Part shown: positions 40,793-51,129 of the stretch, in pieces | Position numbering within the stretch: position 1 is the first letter of the stretch | How the letters are laid out: every line of letters begins with the position of its first letter | From: Ustilago trichophora | Lineage: Eukaryota > Basidiomycota > Ustilaginomycetes > Ustilaginales > Ustilaginaceae | Reading direction: 5' to 3' | NCBI GenBank assembly: GCA_900323505.1 | Contig: OOIN01000006.1 | Span: 1,240,001 to 1,304,000 of the forward strand | Length of the DNA: 64,000 bases | Position numbers and translations under genes: made by a program | The notes under the pieces: generated by a model | Told to the model about the DNA's origin: nothing | What the model saw: the letters and a program-made list of their open reading frames with translations, nothing else | Database searches by the model: none

Positions 40793-40821
40793 CTGCCAGA
40801 CCAAAAAAAAAAAAAAAAAAG

Positions 40822-42969
40822 TTAAAGAACAGTCTCGTTGCTCTCATATCGCCTATAAGTGTAACCCAAAAAGGCCAAATCTTTGCTTCCCACTCCGATA
40901 TCTGCGCCCTGGGGAGTCTCTGGAACGTCCTGATAGTCTTCTGTTGGGAAGTAACTCGTATCGGTGATGCTCTTCAACTGTGGGATAAAAGGAGCGTCGA
41001 TTTGACGGATAGTGCTCCAATCGACGCCGGCAAAGAAAGGATGGTCTTTGATCTCGGTGGCGCTGTTACGACCCAATCTGGATTCAGGGGCGGTGATGAG
41101 TCGACGAATCATATCTTCGGCTTCGGGAGAGAGATGAATGTCGTCGGGGAACTGAAGCGTTTCTCGCCAGGCGAGAATCTTGCGATACGTATCGTGGGCG
41201 TTTTCCGAACAGAAGGGTGGATATCCACATAGACACTCAAACATGATGGCACCCAAACTCCACCAGTCACATTCGTTGCCATAACCTTGCTGGAGGAAGA
41301 TCTCGGGAGCAATGTAGTCTGGGGTTCCGACGGTAGAGTAGGCGAGCTTTCTGCGGTTGGCTTTCCACGTTGCAATGGTATCCTTGGAGCTGAGCGTAAG
41401 GTTGATCGAGTTGACGGCGACCGAGTTGCGACCAGTCTGTGCAGGGTTCTGTCCGGCTGTTCCTTCAAAGAGACGCTGGTAGTAGGCAGAGTCGTGCTGC
41501 TTGTGGAATCCAGTCGAGAGACCAAAGTCGGAGAGCTTGATGTGACCCTTTGCATCGATGAGGATGTTGTCTGGCTTGATATCACGGTGGATGAAGCCGA
41601 GCTTGTGGATTCCCTCCAAGGCAAGAACGCACTCGGCCATGTAGAATCTGGTGACATCTTCGGAGAAAGTATCGTACTTGATCAACATGGTCATAAGATC
41701 ACCTCCTGGCAAGAACTCCATGAGCAGATAGAGGTAGGCAGTGTCCTGGAACGAGTAGTAGAGCTGAACGACCCAAGGCGAATTGCTTTCAGCCAAGACA
41801 TCTCGCTCGGCCCGGACGTGTGCAAGCTGATCCTTTTTAAACATTTCGCTCTTGCGCAAGGTCTTCATGGCGTAGATTTTACCCGTATCCGTCTTTTGGA
41901 CCAATCGCACTTCACCGAAAGCACCTTTGCCGATGACCTTGACGGTACGGAAGTCATCCAAGCCAAGTCGGGTTCTTCGCAGACGCAAAAAGTTGGATTC
42001 GCGTCTTCCGAGTTGTGCGAGTTGACGTGCTTTGCGCTCGTCAGAGAGATGGACGCCATCGGGAGGGTTGGTGAGACGGTCTTCGAGTTCGGCAGCACGC
42101 TTGATGCGCTCGACGGCTTGCTCTACGTAGACCTTGTAAAAGTTTTCGAGCTTGAGCTTGGCACCGGTGGCAGCCTCGATGGTGGATTTTTGCATGCCGT
42201 TGGTGGAGCGTTCAAAGTAGACGTAGTCGGCGGGCTTTTCGTTGGCAGGATTTGGGGAAGTGGAACCGCCGGCTTGAGTGTATTGCTGTTGCTGTTGGTA
42301 GTATTGCTGCTGCTGTTGCTGTTGCTGTTGCTGTTGGTGTTGCTGCTGAGAAAAGGTTTGTGCTTGACCGTACTGTGGGCTCCTGGGAGCCGTATTGGCG
42401 GGGCGAGCCGAGGGGGAAGGGGATCTGTTGATGGGGGAGCCACCTTGGGTGCGCTGTGGATATGCAGAGTTGGGAGCTTGGAGACCATGCTGTTGAGAAG
42501 CAGCAATCTGCTGCTGCTGAAGCTGAGCGGCCTGAGACATGGCGGGATGCTGAAGCTGTGATGGAGGGCCTTGAGCCTGTGCGGCGATGGCAGCCTGGTG
42601 GATCTGTGCGTGGAGATGAGCAGGGGCGTGGTATTGATGGGCGGCAGAGGCTTGTTGTGCGTAGGCTGTGGATTTAGTAGAAAGAAGAAGAAGGTATGTC
42701 AGCAAAGTGATCGAGTTATAAAGAGGAATCAAGAGATGATGAGAAAGAAACCTACCTTGACTCTGAGCAAAGCCGCCTTGACCCGCAGCGCTGAAACCGT
42801 AACCGACTGGTGGACCGTGGTTGTTTGCGAGGTTCATGTTGTAGCCCATGGGAGCGGCATACTGTGCACCGTAGGCCATCTGATTGGTGGGTTGTTGTAC
42901 TTGGGGGAGCGCACGGGCCTGAGGGAGGGGTGACTGGCCCGAATGGGGCGCGCTGTTACGGTAAGCCAT
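40822..42969 (-). CDS. ukc1: NDR/LATS-family AGC kinase (Ukc1/Cbk1/Cot-1 type)
   Basis: Two exons, complement of 40822-42665 and 42756-42969, 685 aa. The N-terminal 230 residues are Gln/Ala/Pro-rich with polyQ runs. The Mob-binding NTR follows ([20 protein letters not shown] and [15 protein letters not shown]). The kinase domain starts near 306 with [10 protein letters not shown], catalytic lysine in [34 protein letters not shown], the long NDR insertion, the activation-loop [15 protein letters not shown] and a C-terminal hydrophobic motif [13 protein letters not shown] kinases with Mob2 control polarised growth and cell separation; in Ustilago maydis the Ukc1 kinase affects morphology and virulence. 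The symbol is used as that orthologue, by family recognition only. Confidence 0.92.
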   Translation of the reverse strand: MAYRNSAPHSGQSPLPQARALPQVQQPTNQMAYGAQYAAPMGYNMNLANNHGPPVGYGFSAAGQGGFAQSQGRFLSHHLLIPLYNSITLLTYLLLLSTKSTAYAQQASAAHQYHAPAHLHAQIHQAAIAAQAQGPPSQLQHPAMSQAAQLQQQQIAASQQHGLQAPNSAYPQRTQGGSPINRSPSPSARPANTAPRSPQYGQAQTFSQQQHQQQQQQQQQQQYYQQQQQYTQAGGSTSPNPANEKPADYVYFERSTNGMQKSTIEAATGAKLKLENFYKVYVEQAVERIKRAAELEDRLTNPPDGVHLSDERKARQLAQLGRRESNFLRLRRTRLGLDDFRTVKVIGKGAFGEVRLVQKTDTGKIYAMKTLRKSEMFKKDQLAHVRAERDVLAESNSPWVVQLYYSFQDTAYLYLLMEFLPGGDLMTMLIKYDTFSEDVTRFYMAECVLALEGIHKLGFIHRDIKPDNILIDAKGHIKLSDFGLSTGFHKQHDSAYYQRLFEGTAGQNPAQTGRNSVAVNSINLTLSSKDTIATWKANRRKLAYSTVGTPDYIAPEIFLQQGYGNECDWWSLGAIMFECLCGYPPFCSENAHDTYRKILAWRETLQFPDDIHLSPEAEDMIRRLITAPESRLGRNSATEIKDHPFFAGVDWSTIRQIDAPFIPQLKSITDTSYFPTEDYQDVPETPQGADIGVGSKDLAFLGYTYRRYESNETVL

Positions 42970-44337
42970 GGTGTACTGAGAATGCACTGACTGTACTTGG
43001 AGGTGGGTGTGACAGCAGCTCTGAAAAAGAAGAGATGAGATGGAGGAATGGCGATAAAGGGGTGTGCAAAGATTGTGTGCGTGGCGGTACAGAGAGAGCT
43101 GAGTTAGATGAAGATGGTGGGGAGAAAAGAAGAGGCTCAAGTGGGGAAGAGGACGAGGAAGCAAGGAAGCGATGGCTGGATTGTGAATTGGCATGCACTT
43201 GTCGTATGCAACCAGCACACACACGCTGCCAGCGCGTACCTAAAAAGAAAAGGCTTTTGCGTGGCTCGGAGTAGCCGTTGGTCTGAGAAAGTGTGACAGA
43301 AATAGAGACAAAAAAAGTGGCTCAGGCGCGCGTCTTTCAGTAAAATCACACATGTTCAGATCGGAATGGAATCCTAATCCCGATTCCGATTTGATCTCGG
43401 CACTACTGTTTCTCAGGGTCTGCCCCTTTGTCTGTCCTTACTTGACAGCCGTCTCTTGGTTCATTTCCGTTCAACCGTTGTGTGTACCCACACATCCACC
43501 GTGGCAGGCAGTTCTTGTGCAATGCCTTCGAAATGCAGCTGAGCATGTCAACATTGCATCCGACACCCGAAAGCTTTTGCACCGACGTAGCCATGGCTCA
43601 GAGTGGGTCACTCGCCGAGAAAAAAGCTTTCTTCTTGCAAATCAAGTCAGCAGACACCTTGACTCGGTACGATTGGGTTGGATCGAAATAAATCATGACG
43701 CTCTAGTCCCTAAGCCCGCGTTGCTCTACACTAAGCTCTGTGGATTGCACTTGTACCACAAACGGCTTTGCACACGCAGACACCCTATCTCTGTCCACCA
43801 AACCTTGTGTTGGCACTCGACCAACCTTGCCCACACTTTGGGTGGTACGCAAATCGCTCCGATCGATGCTCGCCCCCACTCTCTCTTAAGCATTTGACTA
43901 GATCGTCATCCGCTGAATTGGCGCAAATTTGGAGCAAGCAGAGAGTGTGTGGTCCAGCGAGGTGGGCGTACGTGATGTCGTCAAATGAAGACAAAGGGCA
44001 GTCGCACCACATACTGTACACTCTCTCTCAAACAATAACTTCTTGCCTTTCTCCTCCCCTTTCTGCGTGGGACCGCACCTTGTCGACTCATTCAAGTGTG
44101 CCACCAACCGTGTGAATTGCCGCACTTCACTTGCATCGCCGCCACCTCTTTTAAAGAAAGCACTTTTTCCACCATCCTTCGACCATTCGCCTCTTGTTTC
44201 TCTTTCTTTTCTCACTCTCCCAGCAGCCTCCTTCCTCTGCACTGCCCTCGTCTTGAACAACATCATCTGCATCCATTCGCCTCCAACATCGCCACCACCG
44301 TCGAGCTCACATACGTCGCTCTTGAACACCTTTGAGC
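42970..44337. promoter_or_regulatory. Divergent intergenic region, NDR kinase / BTB protein
   Basis: 1.37 kb between divergent starts, with CT-rich and AG-rich leader sequence on both sides. Short frames here show no family features. A long regulatory region suits a morphogenesis kinase but no operator is identifiable. Confidence 0.4.
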
Positions 44338-46851
44338 ATGACGTCTCTCTCTTCTCGCTTCTCTTCACTCTCTTCCGCCAACGCCAAGGCCTATCATCCA
44401 CCCAAGCCAACTTACAACTCTCCCAAGCTCGTCCAAGATGTTCATCAACCCCCTTCCACCTCCTCAGACCATACCAAACCAAATCATCCTTTTGCCACTT
44501 CAAGCTATGGTGCCAGGAGGCGCGCTCCAACTGAGCCTGAACCATATCGCGAGCCCGCCTCGATCAGCCCTCGTAACATCCCACACACTTCCGAATTCGG
44601 TTCGTTCCGTAATGGTCGTGAGCACGCTCCACTCGAGCACACTGCCTCATTGCCACCCTGCGATCTCGACTTGGACCCACTCGGACGCAAGCGAAGCAGC
44701 ACCCTGGGCTCACAGCACCATGTTGCTGCTTCCAACTTTGCGCCTTTAGATGACTTCTTACCCTCCCCAAATCCATTCAAGAGTCAGTTTGACGATTCCG
44801 AAGACGAAGAAAAGCTCGATAACACTTCCAAAACCCTCTCAGGCGTGCCCCACAGAGCACGTCTAGCTGCTCTTGGCACTGCCAGTCGCCTCTTCAAGGG
44901 AAGACGTCACAGTCGAAATTCTTCCGGCGCCATGACTCCCAATTCCAGCGTCCAAGACCTTCCTCCTCCTCTTCAAGTCGACAAGCGATCCAGCAAGTAT
45001 CGAGACGCTCCTCCACCATCTCGTCCTACCACCAGCGATGGCTCCGTCCCAAGCCCCAACCCTCGTCAAGCCGTCTTTGGCCATCGTCCCTCGCCATCCG
45101 AGCTCTCCATCCTTTCTTCCAGGTCAGAAAAGACTCGAAGCGTTGCACCCGCTGATCGAGACCTCATCCTCGGTCTTACTGGTACCGCCTTCAAGCCCTC
45201 TCGTCCCAAAACAGCAGACACGAAAAAGTTGCTATCCAGACAGTCTGACCAGCATCGTCAATCCTCTGGTGTCGCTGCTTCTTTCGAGGTCGGTAAGCCA
45301 CAATGGATGGCCCCTCCTCCCTACTGTGCTGCTGACGAAGCCGATTTGAGCCGACGTGAGAGCTTACGAAAGTCGCAATCCTTGTCTACACTTCAATTCG
45401 ACCCGAGTCGCAGACCTCGACAGCCCTCGCCAGTCTCGGAAGTCAACGACAAGACAACGTCGATGTACATCTCAAACAAAACTCACGCAGACCAGACCGC
45501 TTGGGAGGCCATGCTGACCGAGTCTCCTAGCACCGTGAGCGACCATAGCAGCATTTCCAGCTGCGGTCGTGTTACCAGAACAGACGTCATCTCCGACTCT
45601 CCGCCTAGGCGTCTTCCAAAGCCTCAGCGTTTGCCCCCGCAGAAGCCGCCTCCGCAATTTGGTCTGCCTCCTCCGCCCCCGCTGGCTAGTCGCTTCAGTT
45701 CAGATCAGCACTTGTCTGACTCGACCAAGTCTTGCCTCGAGGTCGGCGTGCCTTGTGCCAGTCTGGCTCCAAGTAATACATCGGTGCAAGCTGTCGTGCA
45801 GGCCCCAGAGTCCGCACCTCTTTCCGCTGCAACAACAACCGCTGAAGCGTCCTTGGCCCAGCTTGCCACCAAGCCCGCCTCGCCAAAAGGACCCAGACAG
45901 CAGCTTTCCTGTCCCTCTTCAGGATACTCGAAGCAGGCTCCGCCCCACTCGCAAGTGGTTTTGGATGTAGGCGGTACAAAGTTTGTCACGCTCATCTCGA
46001 CTCTTCGAGGCAAAGCGGGCGATCAACCTCGGCTGATTGATACTCTGGAGCATAGTCACAAGAGCGACACCGAGTTGGTGCTGTGTAACGACATCCATCT
46101 GACACGGAGCAAGCGAGTCGATGTCCCACAACGAGCCATCCACGAGCGATCCGATTCGGATCAGAGCAGTCAAGCCTCGCATTTCACCACCGTCGACGAG
46201 ACCGTTCCAGCAGAGCAGATTGCTTCCAAGCAGCACACTGATCTGGGTCTGGGTCTGGGTTTAAGTATGGCCCTCGAGCCGAGCGTTTCGCAGTCGAGCA
46301 CCTCGCTTTCCACCACCGCATCAGCCTCGCTTTCGCACACGGAATCAGACACGTCAACCAGACGAACCAGCGATGTATCAGACTCCTCCAACTGGTCCAA
46401 AGCCGAAGGCGAGTCCGAACTCGCTACATCCAGCGATGGCCCCCAACGGCCCCATCCCAATCCAAACATTTGGGACCAAACCGCACTCCCATCCTCCCGT
46501 CTCTGCTCCCCACACTTCCCACCCTTCCCATCACCCACAACCCACCCCGAACCCCCCTCCGTCATAACCACCAGCATCTTCCTCGACCGCAACGCCGATC
46601 TCTATCGTGACATACTCGACATCCTTCGCACTTCCAAATTGCCTTACCGCTTACAAGCGGCTAGCATGTTGTCATGTTTCCCAAAACCAAACGTAAACGC
46701 AAAATGCTCCGATGGCAATGGCGATGCTTGCTCACTAACCGCACTTAGACTGCAACTCCGGTGCCGACTGCACGAAGTTCAGGACGAATCCGATTGGTTG
46801 GGTTATCCTTCCATCGTCAAATTGTGCCAGACGGAACTCTGTCTCGTCTAA
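44338..46851 (+). CDS. KCTD-type BTB/T1 domain protein, domain split by an insertion
   Basis: Intronless, 837 aa, starting MTSLSSRFSSLSSANAKAYH. Residues 1 to about 530 are Ser/Pro-rich and disordered. The T1-type BTB start VVLDVGGTKFVTLISTLRG lies near 540. The second half ITTSIFLDRNADLYRDILDI and LRTSKLPYRL appears near 742-775, followed by a short C-terminal part ending LGYPSIVKLCQTELCLV. Normally the VGGxxF strand and the FLDRxxxxFxxILxxLR helix are separated by some 30 residues; here about 190 low-complexity residues intervene. KCTD-type BTB domains oligomerise and often bring substrates to Cul3. The function here is unknown. Confidence 0.7.
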   Translation: MTSLSSRFSSLSSANAKAYHPPKPTYNSPKLVQDVHQPPSTSSDHTKPNHPFATSSYGARRRAPTEPEPYREPASISPRNIPHTSEFGSFRNGREHAPLEHTASLPPCDLDLDPLGRKRSSTLGSQHHVAASNFAPLDDFLPSPNPFKSQFDDSEDEEKLDNTSKTLSGVPHRARLAALGTASRLFKGRRHSRNSSGAMTPNSSVQDLPPPLQVDKRSSKYRDAPPPSRPTTSDGSVPSPNPRQAVFGHRPSPSELSILSSRSEKTRSVAPADRDLILGLTGTAFKPSRPKTADTKKLLSRQSDQHRQSSGVAASFEVGKPQWMAPPPYCAADEADLSRRESLRKSQSLSTLQFDPSRRPRQPSPVSEVNDKTTSMYISNKTHADQTAWEAMLTESPSTVSDHSSISSCGRVTRTDVISDSPPRRLPKPQRLPPQKPPPQFGLPPPPPLASRFSSDQHLSDSTKSCLEVGVPCASLAPSNTSVQAVVQAPESAPLSAATTTAEASLAQLATKPASPKGPRQQLSCPSSGYSKQAPPHSQVVLDVGGTKFVTLISTLRGKAGDQPRLIDTLEHSHKSDTELVLCNDIHLTRSKRVDVPQRAIHERSDSDQSSQASHFTTVDETVPAEQIASKQHTDLGLGLGLSMALEPSVSQSSTSLSTTASASLSHTESDTSTRRTSDVSDSSNWSKAEGESELATSSDGPQRPHPNPNIWDQTALPSSRLCSPHFPPFPSPTTHPEPPSVITTSIFLDRNADLYRDILDILRTSKLPYRLQAASMLSCFPKPNVNAKCSDGNGDACSLTALRLQLRCRLHEVQDESDWLGYPSIVKLCQTELCLV

Positions 46852-47027
46852 ATCAATTCGTTCGAAGCATAGTCTCATTACCACGCCAATTTATTCATCA
46901 AGTGTCACACAGACAGCTTATCGTAGCGAGAAATGTACAAAGAAGAATCAAAAAGTCCATTACAACTTTTTTTCCATTCTGATGTTGTGGAAGAGTGTGA
47001 ACGAGAGATATTTTTCAACCTTTCCTT

Positions 47028-47066
<39 letters not shown>
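46852..47066. other. Convergent 3' region with poly(T) tract (47030-47068)
   Basis: 215 bp between convergent stops. The 39-nt T run at 47030-47068 reaches into the mad1 stop codon, so on the mad1 sense strand the TAA is followed at once by 37 A. Confidence 0.9.
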
Positions 47067-47071
<5 letters not shown>

Positions 47072-49820
47072 CTTCCCCCTCGTCATCATCGAAAGCCGCC
47101 CGTCTAACAGCCATCGTACATCCTTCGTACAACTCCAAATTCAACGCAGCCAAAAAGCACGGAACACTCTGCCTAACCCCCGTCTCTGCCAACCAATACT
47201 CCTTCAACCCCGTCAAATTCACCAATCCAGGAGCACTAATCGCTTCCCCCATCAATTTCATCTTTCCCACGTTCCCATCTTGACTTTCAAAAATTAGACT
47301 GGTACCTTTGCTCGTCTTGTTGAAAGTCGAGGTGAGTTTCACCTTTCCATTTTCTAAAAATTTCACCTTGTATCCAAAAAGACTCTGAATCGCTTGGCGA
47401 AATTCGGCGGCTTTCGCAGAGAAGACTTGCTTAAGTCGAAGCATCGCTTTCTCTTTAGAGGCAATCGTTTCTTGAAGTGCAACGAGTTCGGTTCGAAGAT
47501 TATCGGCTACTGATTGTGGTACCAAAACTTGGCCCCCGGTTGTCGTCGAAGATGATTGACATCCGACATCACCAAAGTTGGTGTGCCGCGAAAGCTCTTC
47601 AATACGCACCAAAAGCCCTTCGTTTTCTGCCTTCAATGCATCCAACGTCTTCTTACGAACATCCAATTCGTCCCAAACAGGATTCTTCTTGAGAACCAAA
47701 CATCTCTGTTTCTCCTGATCAAACTCCCCCCTACCAACCCGTCTCCAAAGCATCTCATTCTCCTTACCCAAAACCTCAATTTCTTTCCCCATCATCGTCG
47801 TTCCATTACTGAGCTCCGCCACTTTCGCCTCAAGCACCGATTTCTCCTCTTCCAACCGGACAAGTCTCGAAGTCAACGTAGCACTGTCATCTTCCCCCTT
47901 GCTCTCCTTCTCAGCAAGCATCTTGGACACGCTTTCCAGCTCCGTGGAAAGCCTCGACGTTTCGCATTTCGACGCTTCCAGCTCCTGCTCGAGCAAAGCG
48001 ATCCGCTGCGAGTGTGCAGCGCTGTACGAGTTGGTTTGAAGATTTTGCTCCTCAGCTTCGTAACTCTGCAGCATGGTCTTGAGACGAGAGATTTCGTCGT
48101 GAAGTCGAGACTCGGTCTTGTTGGCTCGAGCCAGGTTGGTGGAGAGAGTAGCGAGCTCCTGTTGAACTTTTCGATCCTTGGCATCGGTATCTTTGGATTC
48201 TTCTTCGAGAAGAATATTGCGCGTGCGAAGTTTCTCCACTGTACTCTGAAGAGCAGTGCATCGCGTCGAAAGCCCCGAAACCGTCCCCCTCAACGTCGAG
48301 AGATACTTGGGCAGCGTAGACCTGTCCAAAGTCTCGGGCGCATCCACATTCGGAATCGAAGATTCAACATTGGCTGCGGCTGCAAAAGCCATCTCGACCT
48401 CACTCTGAATGCCACTTTTCAACATCGCATCCCAACCCATCTCGCTCTCTTTCAATTCTGCAATCTCTGCCTCTGCCCGAATCAGTTGATCCCTCATCGA
48501 GTCCAAGTTACGCAGCTTGGCTTCTAGCGATCGCTTCTCCTCCTTCAAAAGCTCCACGTTGCTAGCGTGGTGTGTCAGCCGGCCGTTTTCGGCAGTCAGG
48601 TGCGCGTTGACAGCTTCCAGTTTCACCAGGTGCGAAGTTTGACGTGCCAGTTCTTCGGCAATCTTCTTACCCTCGGCTCCACCGCCAAGCCGCGCTTCGT
48701 CCACTTGGGAGATTCGCAACTGCTGTTCGTCCTCGAGCGCATTTTGAAGGTCTTCGAGTTCGGCTTTGTTCGCTCCTAGTTCGTCTTCTGCCATTCTGGC
48801 TCTGTGTGTGGCTGCTTGCGTTTCAGCTTTGCTCTTGGCCAACTCGCTCTCCAGAGTCGTGACGCGAGCCCGCAGTTCGGAGAGCTGCGTAGAGGATCCC
48901 GAAGCAAGTTCATCGTTGCGATGCGTAAGTTCCGAATTGCTGCTTCTCAATCGTACTACTTCGTCCTCTAGCGATTGTCGCTTTGCACTCCACTCTGCCT
49001 CTTTGGTACGTGTAGTCTCTTGAGCTTTATCCCATTCGTCTAGCAACTCGACACGTTGCCTGTTGAATCGGTCCAACTCTTTGCATTTGGCCTCGAAGTC
49101 CTGTTCGAGTTTCTTGTACTTGCGAGATTCGGCTAGGAGCTGTTGGTCGTAGTGCGTACGAAGTACGGCGATTTCATATGCGGGAGATTCGGGTCGAGGT
49201 GTAGAGGCTGGATGCAATTCTGCTTGGAGCAAGAGGGGGGAGGTACCATCCATGGAGAGTTTGCGCAGGTGGGGGCGCTTGGAAAAGGACATGGAGGAGA
49301 TGCTATCGTCTGCGAGGCCGGCAGCGGAGACGGTGCGTTTGTGAGGGGCGATGCCGATGGATGTGTCGAGGAGAAGGGAGGCGGAGGAGATGTCGTCTGC
49401 GCCGGTGGTGCCGAGCATGTTGGTGGAGGTGTTTGGATCGAGCGGGCGCGCAGAGAGGGTACTTATACGAGAGGCGAGACCGGAGTAGGTGCGGGTAGAG
49501 GGTGCGGCGGAGGCAGGGGGTTGACGGAGAAGGGTGGAAGGGTTGGTGGTGGTAGAAGGGGGGTGAATGGAGCCACCGGTGGAACTGCGACCTGCGGCTG
49601 AGGATGAACGGTAGGCGCCCATGGGACCTCCACTTGCACGAGGGGCAGAGGAAACAGCGGAAGAAGAGGAGGAAGCAACACCAATACGTGAAGAAGGTCG
49701 AGGAATGGCAGACTCAGCATTGCCACCGGAAGCAGAAGAAGCACCTCCGCCAGGTCGAGGAATACCCGACCGCATCTGAGGAATGCCAGAGCCTGCGGAG
49801 GAGACTCGGCGGGCGTCCAT
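47067..49820 (-). CDS. MAD1: Spindle assembly checkpoint protein Mad1
   Basis: Intronless, 917 aa, from MDARRVSSAGSGIPQMRSGI. A Ser/Gly-rich N-terminal segment (about 210 residues) is followed by an uninterrupted coiled coil of some 550 residues (for example AESRKYKKLEQDFEAKCKEL and ELATLSTNLARANKTESRLH). The C-terminal globular domain reads MLRLKQVFSAKAAEFRQAIQ, SLFGYKVKFLENGKVKLTST and YEGCTMAVRRAAF, the conserved Mad1 CTD. Mad1 anchors Mad2 and Bub1 at unattached kinetochores and nuclear pores. The start at 49820 is preferred over an in-frame upstream extension because that stretch looks like leader. The gene is divergent from the RRM-like gene, 373 bp apart. Confidence 0.92.
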
Positions 49821-50193
49821 GGTTGTAGCAACGATCGCCGGGTAGCTATACTGAGTTGTCTGATCTTGTGTGCCCAAAGATGATGCGTGATGAATGATGG
49901 TGGATGATGGTACTGTAATGAAGAAGGTGGGGACGAGAAAGAGGAAAAGGTGTTGTTCTCCGTTCGAGGCGGATGCGCGTCCAAATGTTTTGATGCACAA
50001 TTTGGCACACCGTGCATTATCGAGGTAGATCGTAGATCGGGTGATACAAGGGTTACCCGATGAGATTTAGTGTACGATGTCGCGACTGAGCTTTTTCTTT
50101 TTGGCTTTTTGGCTTTTTGGTGCCCATCCACAGCTGAACCCTTGTTGCCTTCCATCCTCCACCACCATCAATCCTCCTCTCTTTCACCACATC
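49821..50193. promoter_or_regulatory. Divergent intergenic region, mad1 / RRM-like gene
   Basis: 373 bp between the two start codons, presumably a shared promoter. A GGCTTTTTGGCTTTTTGG direct repeat lies near 50101-50122. No further signal is assigned. Confidence 0.4.
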
Positions 50194-51129
50194 ATGGCGC
50201 TTCTCAGGGCGCCAACACTGCGCCCTGGGATGCTGGCACCATTTCTACTGGCTTCTTCATCTACCATCGCTTTCGCGTCTACATCGCGCTTGGCCATCGC
50301 CACTTCTTCACCAATACCATCATGCAAAAGGAGTTACGTCGCTCAAGGCTTTCAAGTACCGGAAGATTACGAGCCTAGTCCAGAAGAAGCAAATCTTCGT
50401 CCCGGAGCTCTTCGCCGCAACCTTTTGCGAGAGAAGGATGTCTTGCTCACTGGTCTCCCCACCACCGCCACACCCGCCGACATCCGCGCTCTGGCCCACC
50501 AAGATAAAACCGCAAACGACATAGGTCGCATCGAGTACATCTACACCAAATCACTACGTCCCAGCGGCAAAGCTCTCGTTTCCTTCTCTAGTACCACACA
50601 TGCGCGTCACTTTGAACGTGCTGCACATGGCCGTATCTTGGGCGGCAGGATGCTCAAAGCCGACCTCCGTTCTACAACCGCACGCCAGCGGCTTCTCCAA
50701 CACACCTATAGCAAGTGGTCGCCCGACTACCAGCTTCCCTTTGACCTCATCGAGTACGAAACTGGAAAGCTTGTCCTGCTCCGCAACATCCCGCAAGATA
50801 CGTTCGAAGCCAGATTGGAGGAGAGGCTTGCATCTCGATACGATTTGCGCCCACAGGACAGGTGGAGAGGCAAGCGCACAAGCTATGCAGGCTATCTGCT
50901 CGATAATAGAGGCTACGGAGGCAGTCACGACGTTGTACTCGGCGGCGTGCTTAAGCTGCCAAAGATGCACATCGACGCCACCACAACCAGCTTCATCGTC
51001 AGATGCCAGACCCAGTCAGAGGCGATGAGGTTGGTCAGGAGATGGCATAACACCTATTTTGCACCAGCCACGTTCGACATTCAAAATACGGGTGGACGGT
51101 ATCGCGTTTCCGCTTCCATCCTTTACTAG
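50194..51129 (+). CDS. Probable mitochondrial RRM-like RNA-binding protein
   Basis: Intronless, 311 aa. An N-terminal presequence rich in Ser, Ala and Arg (MALLRAPTLRPGMLAPFLLA onward, with KRSYVAQGF) suggests mitochondrial import. An RRM-like fold is suggested by DVLLTGLPTTATPADIRALA (about residues 88-107), SGKALVSFSSTTHARHFERA and GRMLKADLR. A second half has KLVLLRNIPQDTFEARLEER and TTSFIVRCQTQSEAMRLVRR, which again resembles an RRM. The exact RNA target is unknown. Similar fungal proteins are annotated as hypothetical RRM proteins, so no symbol is given. Confidence 0.65.
   Translation: MALLRAPTLRPGMLAPFLLASSSTIAFASTSRLAIATSSPIPSCKRSYVAQGFQVPEDYEPSPEEANLRPGALRRNLLREKDVLLTGLPTTATPADIRALAHQDKTANDIGRIEYIYTKSLRPSGKALVSFSSTTHARHFERAAHGRILGGRMLKADLRSTTARQRLLQHTYSKWSPDYQLPFDLIEYETGKLVLLRNIPQDTFEARLEERLASRYDLRPQDRWRGKRTSYAGYLLDNRGYGGSHDVVLGGVLKLPKMHIDATTTSFIVRCQTQSEAMRLVRRWHNTYFAPATFDIQNTGGRYRVSASILY

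Larger units (their letters stand above)
40034..40821. other. Convergent 3' intergenic region with homopolymers
   Basis: 788 bp between the GMC and NDR kinase stops. It holds T16 (40249-40264), C35 (40586-40620), T36 (40757-40792) and A18 (40803-40820). A lone GATTCATATCCTAAAAAAAC at 40514-40533 matches the terminus of the foldback family near 6.7 kb. No gene is seen. Confidence 0.6.

Noticed and set aside
41287..42561. A 424-codon frame on the plus strand antisense to the NDR kinase.
   Set aside because: It overlaps the well-supported kinase domain and its poly-Leu/Val parts are the inverse of CAG repeats encoding Gln.
43352..43897. A 181-codon plus-strand frame upstream of the BTB gene.
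   Set aside because: Its composition is irregular, it has no conserved motif, and it lies in the divergent promoter region.
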